Shown in pieces: positions 30,722 through 39,387 of a DNA stretch of 64,000 bases. This DNA is from JAXHUH01 sp034211175 (GTDB taxonomy: Bacteria; Actinomycetota; Acidimicrobiia; Acidimicrobiales; CAIXPF01). A program made the translations under genes and the position numbers. Under the pieces are notes generated by a model. The model was given only the letters and a program-made list of their open reading frames with translations. It was not told the DNA's origin and did not search any database. Each line of letters begins with the position of its first letter. Position 1 is the stretch's first letter. The DNA lies in NCBI GenBank assembly GCA_034211175.1, contig JAXHUH010000014.1, positions 1-64,000 of the forward strand, written 5' to 3'.

Positions 30722-31924
30722 TCAGGTCCGGGCGATCTCGTCGACGGCGGCGACCAGGGCGTCGATCTCGGCGTGGGTGTTGAAGTAGTGGACCGACACC
30801 CGCAGCATCCGCCCGAGGTCGCGGCCGGTGAAGTCGAGGCGCGTCGACTCGGGCACCGACACCGACGTGTTGATCCGGCGGTCGCGCAGCGCCGAGCTGA
30901 GCTCGGGGGCATCGACGCGGTCGTGGGTGAGGGTGACGATGCCGCAGCGCCGGTCGCCCTTGTCGCGCACGGTGATCCCGTCGAGCGCGGCGAGCTCGTC
31001 GCGGGCGTGGCCGGCGAGCTCGGCGACGCGGTCCTCGATGCGGTCGAGGCCGATGGCCAGCGCGTGGTCGATCGCGGCGCCGAGGCCGAGGCGCCCGGCG
31101 ACGAAGTTCTCCCAGTTCTCGAAGCGCCGGGCGTCGTCGCGCAGCTCGTAGGTGTCGACGTCGACCCACGACGCGGAGTGGAGGTCGACGAGCGGTGGGT
31201 GGAGGTGGCCGGTCGTGGCGGCGCGGGCGTAGAGGAACCCGGTGCCCCGGGGCGCCCGCAGGAACTTGCGGCCGGTGACCGACAGGAAGTCGCAGCCGAG
31301 CTCGTCGACATCGAGCGGCAGCTGGCCCGCCGACTGGCAGGCGTCGAGCAGGTACAGCACCCCGGCGTCGCGGGCCACCCGCCCGACGGCGGCGGCGTCG
31401 TTGACCAGGCCGCCGTTCGTCGGCACGTGGGTGAGGGCGATCAGCTTCGTGCGGGGGCCGATCCTGTCGGCCACCGCGTCCGCGTCGGTTGCGCCGGTGG
31501 CGTCGTCGGGGGCGACGACGATCTCGATGCCGTGCCTGCGGTGGGCGTGGAGGAACGCCAGGTAGTTGCTGGCGTACTCGGCGACCCCGGTGATGACCTG
31601 GTCACCGGGCTCGAACGGCACCGAGTAGAACGCCATGTCCCACGCCCGGGTCGCGTTCTCGACGAGCGCGATCTCCGAGCGGTCGGCGGCGAGGAGGGCG
31701 GCGACGGAGTCGTAGACCCCCTCGATGGCGTCGTGCTTCGCGGCCGCGGCCTCGTACCCGCCGATCGTCGCCTCGAGGCGGAGGTGGGCGATCGTCGTGT
31801 CGAGCACGACCTCGGGCGGAAGCGAGGCACCGGCGTTGTTGAGGTGGACGACCTCGCCGCACCCGGGCGTCTCCGCCCGCCAGGCGGCCAGTTCGGTCTC
31901 GTCGATCGGGCGCGTCGCGGTCAC
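30722..31924 (-). CDS. Class V aminotransferase (cysteine desulfurase-like)
   Basis: 400 residues from GTG 31924. Fold type I PLP enzyme: HLNNAGASLPP at the N-terminus, DACQSAGQLPLDV (PLP aspartate), and SVTGRKFLRAPRGTGFLY with the PLP lysine. The SufS-type substrate loop cysteine near the C-terminus is not evident, so it is more likely a class V aminotransferase, kynureninase-like or an epimerase homologue than an Fe-S assembly enzyme. TACGGT ends 8 nt before the GTG, hence probably leaderless. Confidence 0.87.
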   Translation of the reverse strand: MTATRPIDETELAAWRAETPGCGEVVHLNNAGASLPPEVVLDTTIAHLRLEATIGGYEAAAAKHDAIEGVYDSVAALLAADRSEIALVENATRAWDMAFYSVPFEPGDQVITGVAEYASNYLAFLHAHRRHGIEIVVAPDDATGATDADAVADRIGPRTKLIALTHVPTNGGLVNDAAAVGRVARDAGVLYLLDACQSAGQLPLDVDELGCDFLSVTGRKFLRAPRGTGFLYARAATTGHLHPPLVDLHSASWVDVDTYELRDDARRFENWENFVAGRLGLGAAIDHALAIGLDRIEDRVAELAGHARDELAALDGITVRDKGDRRCGIVTLTHDRVDAPELSSALRDRRINTSVSVPESTRLDFTGRDLGRMLRVSVHYFNTHAEIDALVAAVDEIART

Positions 31925-32103
31925 GCCCGGCGACCGTACCGAGCAGCGACGCGCGACTCGAACCGGATTCACGGTTCTGGCACGCATCCGCGACCGTCCG
32001 GCGGCCGCCGAGACATGCCGGAACGGGGTGGTCGAGGGGCCGCAGCGTCGCCCCAGGAGGGAGTCCCTGGCGTCGGGGGTGCCGCGGCGGGCAGGCTGCC
32101 CCG

Positions 32104-33043
32104 ATGGAAGCTCCACATCCGTTCCGGTTCGGTCTCCAGGTCTCCAAGGCCGAGAGCGCCGGGGAGTGGGTCACGCTGGCCCGGGCCGTCGAGGCCGGCG
32201 GCTACGACACGCTGTTCATCCCCGACCACCTCGGTGACCAGCTGGCGCCGATGCCGGCGCTGACCGCGGCGGCGATGGTGACCGAGCGCCTCGTCGTCGC
32301 GCCGCTGGTGCTCGACAACGACTTCCGCCACCCGTCGATGCTGGCCAAGGAGGCGGCCACCCTCCACCTCCTCGCCGGCGGTCGCAGCGAGCTCGGCCTC
32401 GGCGCGGGGTGGATGACGACCGACTACGACCAGTCCGGCATCGTCTACGACCGGCCCGGCGTCCGCATCGACCGGATGGTCGAGGCCATCGCCATCTGCA
32501 AGGCGTTCTTCGCCGCCGAGGGGCCGGTGAGCCACGGCGGCGAGCACTACCGCCTCACCGACCTCCCCGCCGCCCCGGAGGCGCCCGGCGGCGGGCCGAA
32601 GCTGCTCATCGGCGGCGGAGGGCCCCGCGTGCTCGGCATCGCCGCCCGCGAGGCCGACATCGTCGGCGTGAACCCGATCCTCACCGCCGGCCACATCGGA
32701 CCGGAGGCGATGGGCGACATGATGGGCGACGCCATCGACCGCAAGATCGCCCGGGTCCGCGAGGCCGCCGGTGATCGGCTCGCCGACATCGAGCTGAACC
32801 TCTTGGTGTTCGGCGTCGTCGTCGGCGGCGACCGCGAGGAGGAGGCGGCCAAGCTCGCCCCGCTCTTCGGCGTCGAACCGGCCAAGATCCTCGAGACGCC
32901 CCACGTGCTGGTCGGCAACCGCCGAGCAGATCACCGAGGAGCTGCGGGCGATCCGCGAGCGGTGGGGCTTCTCCTACATCGTCGTCCAGGGCGACGCACG
33001 CGAGCCCATGGAGCCAATCGTCGCCGCCCTGGCCGGGACCTGA
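32104..33043 (+). pseudogene. LLM-class F420-dependent oxidoreductase, frameshifted near the 3' end
   Basis: Luciferase-like TIM barrel (FRFGLQVSKAESAGEW, DTLFIPDHLGDQLAPMPAL, LGLGAGWMTTDYDQSG) of the TIGR03621-like F420 group. After VLVG the frame breaks: an extra A in GGCAACC (32917-32918) sends translation into an Arg-rich tail ending at 33075. Dropping one A restores TAEQITEELRAIRERWGFSY and a stop at 33041-33043, giving a normal 312-residue protein. It is either a very recent pseudogene or a one-base assembly error. Confidence 0.8.
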
Positions 33044-33116
33044 GCGGAGCGCCGGAGCCGTGCGCCGTCGCGTGACCTCGGGTCATCCGCGACGCGCCCG
33101 GCGGCGAACCACGGGC

Positions 33117-34076
33117 GTGCCGACCCGCGTCCTCGCCCTCGTGTGCCTGCTCTCGCTGATCGCCGCCTGCGGCTCGTCCGGCGCGGATGGCACGAGCGCC
33201 GGTTCGACGACGTCGGGGTCGGCGGCGCCCGACCCGACCAGTACCAGCCCGACGCAGCCGACGTCGTCGTCGAACCCGATCACGACCTCGGCCGAGGGAA
33301 CGGTCGCCCCGTCGACCACGGTCGCGCTCCGGTCCCGCGCCGTGATCGCCTACGGGGACGGGCCGTCGCAGTTCGGGGAGCTGTGGCTCCCCGACGCGGA
33401 CGGGCCGTCGCCGGTCGTCGTCCTCGTCCACGGCGGGTTCTGGCGCGACACCTTCGGCCTCGACCTGATGGACGACCTCGCAGCCGACCTGGTCGCCACC
33501 GGGCGGGCGGTGTGGAACATCGAGTACCGGCGGGTCGGTGAGCCCGGCGGCGGGTGGCCCGGCACCCTCGACGACGTCGCCGCGGCCGTCGACCACATCG
33601 CGGTCCTCGCCGGTGACCATCCGCTCGACCCCGGGCGCCTCGCGATCGTCGGCCACTCGGCCGGCGGCCACCTGGCGCTGTGGGCTGCGGGACGGGCCTC
33701 GCTGGCGGCGGACGCGCCGGGCGGCGGTCCGCGGGTGGTGCCGGCGATCGCCGTCGGGCTGGCGCCGGTCGTCGACCTCGTCGGCGCCGCCGAGGACGGG
33801 GTCGGCCTCGGGGCCGTGGACGCCCTGCTCGGCGGCGCGCCGGACGAGCTCCCCGACCACTACGACGTCGCGACGCCGGCGCTGACCGGCGACGTCCCGG
33901 TCGTCGTCGTGCGCGGCGACGCGGACATCGTCGTCCCCGACCCGTACACGTTGCCGCCCGGTGCGCTCCCGGCAGTGGTCGAGGTCGTCGACGTTGCCGG
34001 TGCCGACCACTTCGACCTGATCGATCCCGGCCACGAGGCGTGGGCCGCGGTCGTCGAGCGGCTGGCGGCCGGCTGA
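33117..34076 (+). CDS. Alpha/beta hydrolase lipoprotein
   Basis: 319 residues from GTG 33117, which gives a normal lipoprotein signal (MPTRVLALVCLLSLIAAC, lipobox Cys18). A start at 33060 would add a highly basic leader. After a Ser/Thr-rich linker comes a BD-FAE/carboxylesterase-like domain: oxyanion HGGFWRD, nucleophile GHSAGGH, a late Asp (RGDADIVVPD) and His (GADHFDL). It is probably a cell-surface esterase. It converges with a GNAT gene over a compact hairpin. Confidence 0.85.
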   Translation: MPTRVLALVCLLSLIAACGSSGADGTSAGSTTSGSAAPDPTSTSPTQPTSSSNPITTSAEGTVAPSTTVALRSRAVIAYGDGPSQFGELWLPDADGPSPVVVLVHGGFWRDTFGLDLMDDLAADLVATGRAVWNIEYRRVGEPGGGWPGTLDDVAAAVDHIAVLAGDHPLDPGRLAIVGHSAGGHLALWAAGRASLAADAPGGGPRVVPAIAVGLAPVVDLVGAAEDGVGLGAVDALLGGAPDELPDHYDVATPALTGDVPVVVVRGDADIVVPDPYTLPPGALPAVVEVVDVAGADHFDLIDPGHEAWAAVVERLAAG

Positions 34077-34092
34077 CCCCGGTGCGGGTCAG
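34073..34092. terminator. Compact bidirectional hairpin made of the two stop codons
   Basis: CTGACCC (34073-34079), 6-nt loop, GGGTCAG (34086-34092). The two convergent stop codons (34074-34076 and 34091-34089) lie in the two arms. Confidence 0.6.
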
Positions 34093-34601
34093 GCCGGGCG
34101 GTCGATGACCAGGTAGGCGACGGGAACGCCGTCCTCGATCTCGACCCGGTCGCGCTCGAAGCCGAGCTTTGCCGCCACCTGGAGTGACGGCTCGTTCTCG
34201 GCGTCGATCGTCGCCCAGATCCGGTCGAGCTGCGAGCGGGCGAACACGTGGGCCAGCATCGCCGCGCCGACCTCGGTGGCGTACCCGCGGCCCCACGCAT
34301 CGCGGTGGAACACGTAGATCAGCTCGTCGAAGTCGTTGCCGATGGCCCGCACGACCCCGCAGTAGCCGATGAACCTGCCGGCGTCGCGCTCGAACACCGC
34401 GGAGGTGCCGTAGCCCCGGGTCCGGTACCGGTCCTTGCACACCTCGATCCACCGGGCGACCTCGGGCCGGGCCAGGGTGGTGCCGTCGCCCACGTACCGC
34501 ATGACCTCGGCGTCGGCGCAGAGCGCGGCGAAGTCGTCGAGGTGCTCGTCGTCGAACTCGCGCACGACGAGTCGGTCGGTCTCCAGCACCACGGCGGTCA
34601 C
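34089..34601 (-). CDS. GNAT family N-acetyltransferase (RimJ/RimL-like)
   Basis: 170 residues. LETDRLVVREFDDEHLDDFAAL at the N-terminus and the acetyl-CoA-binding HRDAWGRGYATEVGAAML followed by IDAENEPSLQVAAKLGFE place it in the Acetyltransf_3 (RimL-like) group that acetylates ribosomal proteins or small amines. GTG 34601 has CAGGAT 7 nt upstream, a possible leaderless promoter. Substrate unknown. Confidence 0.9.
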   Translation of the reverse strand: MTAVVLETDRLVVREFDDEHLDDFAALCADAEVMRYVGDGTTLARPEVARWIEVCKDRYRTRGYGTSAVFERDAGRFIGYCGVVRAIGNDFDELIYVFHRDAWGRGYATEVGAAMLAHVFARSQLDRIWATIDAENEPSLQVAAKLGFERDRVEIEDGVPVAYLVIDRPA

Positions 34602-34691
34602 GGTGCCGATCCTGGCCGGGCGAAGAGCCGGGAGCGAGCGAGTTCGCGCCGATGGGGCCGCAATGGCGCCGCCTCCCTACGATCGGGGGCC

Positions 34692-35312
34692 ATGAGCGAC
34701 GCAACCGCCCCGAGCCGGTCGTTCCTCACCTCCGAGCTTCGGGGCATGGACGGCTACAAGCTGCTGACCGGGCTCGTGGTGCCCCGCCCGATCGGCTGGA
34801 TCGGGACGGTGTCGGCCGACAGCGTGCCCAACGTGGCGCCGTACTCGTTCTTCAACGCCGTGTCCGGCGACCCGCCGACGGTGATGTTCTCCGCCGGCGC
34901 GCCGGGCCGGAAGGACTCGGCCGACAACGCCGAGGCGACCGGTGCGTTCACGGTCAACATCGTGACCGCCGAGGTGGCGGAGGCGATGAACGCGACGTCG
35001 GCCACGCTCGACGCCGACGCCGACGAGTTCGCCCACGCCGGGCTCACCGCCGTCGCCGGCAAGGTCGTCGACGCGCCCCGTGTGGCCGAGGCGAAGGCCC
35101 AGCTCGAGTGCACGGTGACCCAGGTGATCCACGTCGGACGGCCCGACGGCGGCAACCGAGTGGTGTTCGGGGAAGTCGTGTGCTTCCACGTGGCCGAGGA
35201 CCTCCTCGACGGCACCCGGGTCGACCAGTCCGCGCTCGGCGCCGTCGGCCGCCACGCCGGCAACTGGTACAGCCACGCCACCGACCTGTTCGAGCTGATC
35301 CGCCCCGCCTGA
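34692..35312 (+). CDS. Flavin reductase family protein (FMN-binding split barrel)
   Basis: 206 residues. VVPRPIGWIGTVSADSVPNVAPYSFFNAVSGDPPTVMFS is the signature of the DIM6/NTAB-type flavin reductases (key pieces PRPIGWIGT and NVAPYSFFNAVS). ATG 34692 lies 8 nt after TACGAT (34678-34683), with CGGGGG between, so it may be leaderless. Such proteins reduce FMN for partner monooxygenases; candidates in the window are the luciferase-like enzymes. Confidence 0.88.
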   Translation: MSDATAPSRSFLTSELRGMDGYKLLTGLVVPRPIGWIGTVSADSVPNVAPYSFFNAVSGDPPTVMFSAGAPGRKDSADNAEATGAFTVNIVTAEVAEAMNATSATLDADADEFAHAGLTAVAGKVVDAPRVAEAKAQLECTVTQVIHVGRPDGGNRVVFGEVVCFHVAEDLLDGTRVDQSALGAVGRHAGNWYSHATDLFELIRPA

Positions 35313-35344
35313 AGCAACGCCTCACCACGCCGGCGACGCGCCGC

Positions 35345-35866
35345 TCAGGGCGCGGCGGCGGTGCGCTCGGCGGCCGCGGCGATGCCGGTGAGGGTGGCCT
35401 CCATGTTCGCCCGGTGCTCGGCCAGGCGGTTGGCGATGATGCGCGACTCCTTGTCGGGCATCGCCTCGATCGCCGGGCTGAGGCCGCTGCGGCCGGGCCC
35501 GAGCTGGACCCACTGGGTGAGTCGGGTGCCGCCGTCGGCCGGTTCGAGCGTGAACCGCCAGCGCGCCGCGGGGCACTCGGGGTCGCCGACGTCCCAGCCG
35601 AACCGTTCGTTGGCCACCAGCTCGACGACCGTCGACGTCGTCTCCCACTCCCCCACGACCGGGTGACGGTTGCGGCCGACGAAGCGGGCACCGAGCGCCG
35701 GTCCCGGCGCGTCGTCACACCACGTGGCCTCCTGCAGCTCGGTCGAGAACCGTGCGGGCATCGTGATGTCCACGACGACGGCCCACACGTCCCCGGGTGA
35801 CGCGGCCACGAGCCGCTCGACCTCGGTCGTCGGGCCGTCCGCATAGCGATACGTCCGGTCGTCCAC
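35345..35866 (-). CDS. SRPBCC (START-like) family protein
   Basis: 173 residues from GTG 35866, preceded by GAAGGGGCAACC. The N-terminal VERLVAASPGDVWAVVVDI, the mid GEWETTSTVVELVANERFGWDV, and WRFTLEPADGGTRLTQWVQLG are typical of polyketide cyclase/SRPBCC folds that bind hydrophobic ligands. No catalytic residues can be assigned. It is divergent from the luciferase-like gene at 35991. Confidence 0.82.
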   Translation of the reverse strand: MDDRTYRYADGPTTEVERLVAASPGDVWAVVVDITMPARFSTELQEATWCDDAPGPALGARFVGRNRHPVVGEWETTSTVVELVANERFGWDVGDPECPAARWRFTLEPADGGTRLTQWVQLGPGRSGLSPAIEAMPDKESRIIANRLAEHRANMEATLTGIAAAAERTAAAP

Positions 35867-35990
35867 GGTTGCCCCTTCCCCCCGGGTGTGCCCGCTGGAC
35901 GCTACGCCAGGGGTCGGTCCAGTTGCGAGACCCACTCGCGTCGTGGTGCAGTGCTGCCGCCGGGCACGGCACATCCGGGGGAGGCTCGCC

Positions 35991-37040
35991 ATGGACATCG
36001 CCATCGGGGCCGTCGTCGCATCACCGGACGACGTCGGGTTCGTGCGCGACGCCGAACGGCTCGGCGCGTCGACCGTGTGGGTGCCCGAGGCGTGGGGCCA
36101 GGACGCCCTGACCCCGCTCGCCCACCTCGCGGCGGTAACCGACCGCATCCGCCTCGGCACCGGCATCGTCCAGGTCGGCGCCCGGACCCCGGCGATGCTG
36201 GCCATGTCGGCCATGTCGTTGCAGATGCTGTCCGGCGGGCGGTTCGTCCTCGGGCTCGGCACCAGCGGCCCCCAGGTGATGGAGGGTTGGCACGGCGTCC
36301 GGTTCCGCTCCCCCGTCGCCGCCACCCGCGACACGATCCAGATCGTCCGGTCGATCGCCGCCGGCGAACGGCTCAGCCACGCCGGCGAGGTGTACACGGT
36401 GCCGCTGGCCGACGGGGCCGGCCGGCCGATGCGCTCGATGCTGCCGCCGGGCGCCGTGCCCATCCACGTCGCCGCGCTCGGGCCCCGCAACCTGGAGCTC
36501 ACCGGGGAGCTGGCCGACGGCTGGATCGGCAACACCTTCGTCCCCGAGCAGGCGTCGGTCTACCTCGACCATCTCGCCGCCGGCGCGGCGCGGGCCGGGC
36601 GCACGTTGGCCGACCTCGAGCTGCTCATCCCGGTCGCGGTCGAGATCACCGACGACCTCGACGAGGCCGCAGCCCGCCACGCCCGCGGCTACGCGTTCAC
36701 GATCGGGGCGATGGGTTCGCGGGACCGCAACTTCTACAACGCGGCCTTCACCCGCCTCGGCTACGGCGACGACGTGGCCGCGGTGCAGCAGCTGTGGCTC
36801 GACGGACGCCGCGACGAGGCCGCCGCCCGGGTCCCGGTCGAGCTCGGCTGGAAGACCAACCTCCTCGGCCCGCCCGACGTGGTCCGCGACCGCCTCCGTC
36901 GCTACCGCGACGCCGGCATCACCGCCCTCCAGGCCAAGCTCGCCGGCACGACCACCGAGAAGCTCGACACCCTCGCCCAGCTCGTCGACCTCGCCGCCGA
37001 GTTCAGCGCCGAGGCGCCACCGGAACCCGCGGCACCCTGA
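35991..37040 (+). CDS. LLM-class F420-dependent oxidoreductase
   Basis: 349 residues from ATG 35991, following GGGGGAGGCTCGCC. Luciferase-like barrel: GASTVWVPEAWGQDALTPLA, RIRLGTGIVQVGARTPAMLAM, GGRFVLGLGTSGPQVMEGWHG. This matches the MSMEG-type F420-dependent methylene-H4MPT reductase-like/FGD-like subgroup. It converges with an amidohydrolase gene with only 12 bp between stops. Confidence 0.9.
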   Translation: MDIAIGAVVASPDDVGFVRDAERLGASTVWVPEAWGQDALTPLAHLAAVTDRIRLGTGIVQVGARTPAMLAMSAMSLQMLSGGRFVLGLGTSGPQVMEGWHGVRFRSPVAATRDTIQIVRSIAAGERLSHAGEVYTVPLADGAGRPMRSMLPPGAVPIHVAALGPRNLELTGELADGWIGNTFVPEQASVYLDHLAAGAARAGRTLADLELLIPVAVEITDDLDEAAARHARGYAFTIGAMGSRDRNFYNAAFTRLGYGDDVAAVQQLWLDGRRDEAAARVPVELGWKTNLLGPPDVVRDRLRRYRDAGITALQAKLAGTTTEKLDTLAQLVDLAAEFSAEAPPEPAAP

Positions 37041-37052
37041 CGGGCGGCCGGA

Positions 37053-38045
37053 TCACTCGAGGCGGTACACCCGGCCGGCCGTCGTCCGGAACAGGGCGTC
37101 GCGCTCGGCGTCGTCGAAGTCGGCGGCGATCTTCTTCGCTGCGTTCCAGAACGTCCGGTAGGACAGGGAGAAGCGGTCGACCGGGAAGTTCGACTCGAAC
37201 ATGCAGCGTTCAGGCCCGAACCGGTCGATCGTGTGGAGATACCAGTCGCGCTGGGCCGCCACCAGCTCGTCGGACGTCGCCGGGCGCTCCGCGGTGTGCC
37301 AGCCGAAGCCGTTGTCGGGCATGGCCATGCCACCGAGCTTGGCCACGACGTTCGGGCACGCCGCGATGGCGGCGAGGTCGTCCTTCCAGGTGGCGAGGAT
37401 CTCGTCGCGTCGCCCCGCGTAGGGGCCGACGCCGAGCGGCGTGCCGAAGTGGTCGAGCACCATTGTCGTGCCCGGCACGGCGCGGGCAAGCTCGAGGAAC
37501 TCGCGCTGCTGGTGGTGGTAGTGCCAGCTGTCGTAGGTGAGGCCGCGCTCGCCGAGCCGGGCCACGCCGCGGCGGAAGTCGGCGTCGGCGGCGAGGTCGC
37601 GGGGCGCCCGCCCGGGAATGGTCAGCGTCTCGGGGTGCTCGGCGCTGGCGATGGCGTGGCGGATGCCCTTGAACAGGCCGCCGGCGATCTCGACGTGAGC
37701 GTCGAGGATGTCGTCCAGGTCGTCGCGCCGCAGGTCGGCCGAGGCCACGATGCCGCCGATCAGGTGGTCGGGGTCGCGTGCCGACTCGCCGGTTACGAAG
37801 CGGGTCTCGCCGAGCGGTGCGAGGTGCTCGGGTGCGTCTACGTCGTACGCGGCGTGGCACTCGATGAACACCGTGCGCTCGATGCGGTGGCCGTCGGCGG
37901 TGTCGGCGTGGAGCTGATCGAGCCCGTAGGGCAGCGCACCGCCATCGGGCCACAGGTGGTGGTGAGGATCGACGATCGGCCGTTCGGGCTCGACCACGTC
38001 CTCGATCACCTGGTCGAACCACTCCTGCGTCCCCGGTGCCCCCAT
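37053..38045 (-). CDS. Amidohydrolase (L-fuconolactonase-like TIM barrel)
   Basis: 330 residues. VDPHHHLWPDGG provides the HxHxW-type metal motif near residue 25. Later His residues (YHHQQREF, LDHFGTPLG) and ESNFPVDRFSLSYRTFWNAAKK at the C-terminus match the Amidohydro_2/COG3618 family that hydrolyses lactones or decarboxylates aromatic acids. It is divergent from an alcohol-dehydrogenase-like gene. The substrate is not evident. Confidence 0.88.
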   Translation of the reverse strand: MGAPGTQEWFDQVIEDVVEPERPIVDPHHHLWPDGGALPYGLDQLHADTADGHRIERTVFIECHAAYDVDAPEHLAPLGETRFVTGESARDPDHLIGGIVASADLRRDDLDDILDAHVEIAGGLFKGIRHAIASAEHPETLTIPGRAPRDLAADADFRRGVARLGERGLTYDSWHYHHQQREFLELARAVPGTTMVLDHFGTPLGVGPYAGRRDEILATWKDDLAAIAACPNVVAKLGGMAMPDNGFGWHTAERPATSDELVAAQRDWYLHTIDRFGPERCMFESNFPVDRFSLSYRTFWNAAKKIAADFDDAERDALFRTTAGRVYRLE

Positions 38046-38134
38046 GGCGCACGGTGTACCAGGGTGTCGACCTCGCAGGCACGTCCGTCGCAGTGCTACG
38101 CCATGGTCCGCGCACCGCGACGAGGGGACCCGAC

Positions 38135-39313
38135 ATGGCGACCAGCAACACGACCACCGCCACCACCGGTGACGGCGCCGTCCCGGCGACCGGCCTGGAG
38201 CTGCGGTCGCGGCTCGACGCCGACGGGACGATCACCATCGCCGTGGTCGAGGCGGACGTGCCGGCGCCGGGGGCCGAGGAGGTGACGGTCCGCATCGAGG
38301 CCGCCCCGGTGAACCCGTCGGACATGGGGATGATGTTCGCCATGGGCGACGTCTCGGCGGCCGAGACCGTCGAGGTGGACGGGCGCCCCGGCGCCCGGCT
38401 GCCCGTGTCGGAACGGGCCACGCAGGCCCAGTCCGTCCGCCACGGCCGTGACCTGCCGTTCGGCAACGAGGGAGCGGGTGTCGTCGTCGCCGCCGGAGAC
38501 TCGCCAGCGGCGCAGGAGCTGGTGGGCAGAACCGTCGGGTTCCTGTCGGGCAACGCCTACGCCCAGTACCGCACGGTGCCGGTGGCCGCCTGCCTGCCCG
38601 TGCCCGATGGGACACCGGCCCGCGCCGCAGCGGCCGCGTTCGTGAACCCCCTCACCGCGCTCGGCATGATCGAGACCATGCGACGCGAGGGCCACACCAC
38701 CCTCGTCCACACCGTCGGCGCGTCGAACCTCGGCCAGATGCTGATCCGGTTGTGCGCCGCCGAGGGCATCGAGCTGGTGAACATCGTGCGCCGACCCGAG
38801 CACGTCGAGCAGCTCCGGGCGCTCGGCGCCAACCACGTGTGCAACTCGGGTGACGACGACTTCGACGAGCAGCTCACCGCGGCGATGTCGGCCACCGGCG
38901 CGACGATCGCGTTCGACGCCATCGGGGGCGGCACGATGGCCAGCCGGCTCCTCACCGCAATGGAGCGAGCGGCGTCCGCCGCGGGCGACGGCGGCTTCAG
39001 CCGCTACGGGTCCGACGTGTACAAGCAGGTGTACATCTACGGCGGCCTCGACCGGTCGCCCACGGTGCTCGACCGGACGTTCGGGATGACCTGGGGTGTC
39101 GGTGGCTGGCTGCTCACCCCCTTCCTGATGAGCATCGGCGCCGACGACCGTGCCCGGCTCAACCAGCGCGTCGTCGACGAGCTGACCACCACGTTCCGCA
39201 GCGACTACGGCATGGAGCTCGACCTCCATCAGGCCGTCGACCCGGCCCGTATCGCCGAGTACGGCCGCCAGTCCACCGGCAACAAGGCCCTGATCACTCC
39301 TCACGGCGGCTGA
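38135..39313 (+). CDS. Zinc-type (MDR) quinone oxidoreductase-like dehydrogenase
   Basis: 392 residues from ATG 38135. Medium-chain dehydrogenase: VRIEAAPVNPSDMGMMFA, FGNEGAGVVVAAG, NPLTALGMIETMRREGHTTLVHTVGASNLGQ (NADPH Rossmann), FDAIGGGTMASRLLTAMERA. No structural-zinc cysteine cluster is visible, so it is closer to quinone oxidoreductases. The stop codon lies inside a copy of the dispersed 48-bp repeat/hairpin. Confidence 0.88.
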   Translation: MATSNTTTATTGDGAVPATGLELRSRLDADGTITIAVVEADVPAPGAEEVTVRIEAAPVNPSDMGMMFAMGDVSAAETVEVDGRPGARLPVSERATQAQSVRHGRDLPFGNEGAGVVVAAGDSPAAQELVGRTVGFLSGNAYAQYRTVPVAACLPVPDGTPARAAAAAFVNPLTALGMIETMRREGHTTLVHTVGASNLGQMLIRLCAAEGIELVNIVRRPEHVEQLRALGANHVCNSGDDDFDEQLTAAMSATGATIAFDAIGGGTMASRLLTAMERAASAAGDGGFSRYGSDVYKQVYIYGGLDRSPTVLDRTFGMTWGVGGWLLTPFLMSIGADDRARLNQRVVDELTTTFRSDYGMELDLHQAVDPARIAEYGRQSTGNKALITPHGG

Positions 39314-39376
39314 GCCTCGCTCGCCGACGGCCCAGGGGGCCGTCGGACGAGCTGCGTTCAGCTGGCTGATGCTCGC
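39311..39376. repeat. Dispersed repeat copy with terminator hairpin
   Basis: Begins with the dehydrogenase stop (TGAGCCTCGCTCGCC), contains a perfect 10-bp stem (CCGACGGCCC 39324-39333, GGGCCGTCGG 39337-39346), and continues GACGAGCTGCGTTCAGCTGG...CTGATGCTCGCC. This is the reverse complement of the 48-bp unit repeated at 45994-46200, with a different hairpin in the variable middle. Both sites lie between convergent genes. Confidence 0.75.
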
Positions 39377-39387
39377 CCCGGCCGGAG

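Noticed and set aside
30722..31924. SufS/IscS Fe-S cluster desulfurase
   Set aside because: The PLP fold fits, but the substrate-cysteine loop is not evident and there are no suf or isc genes nearby.
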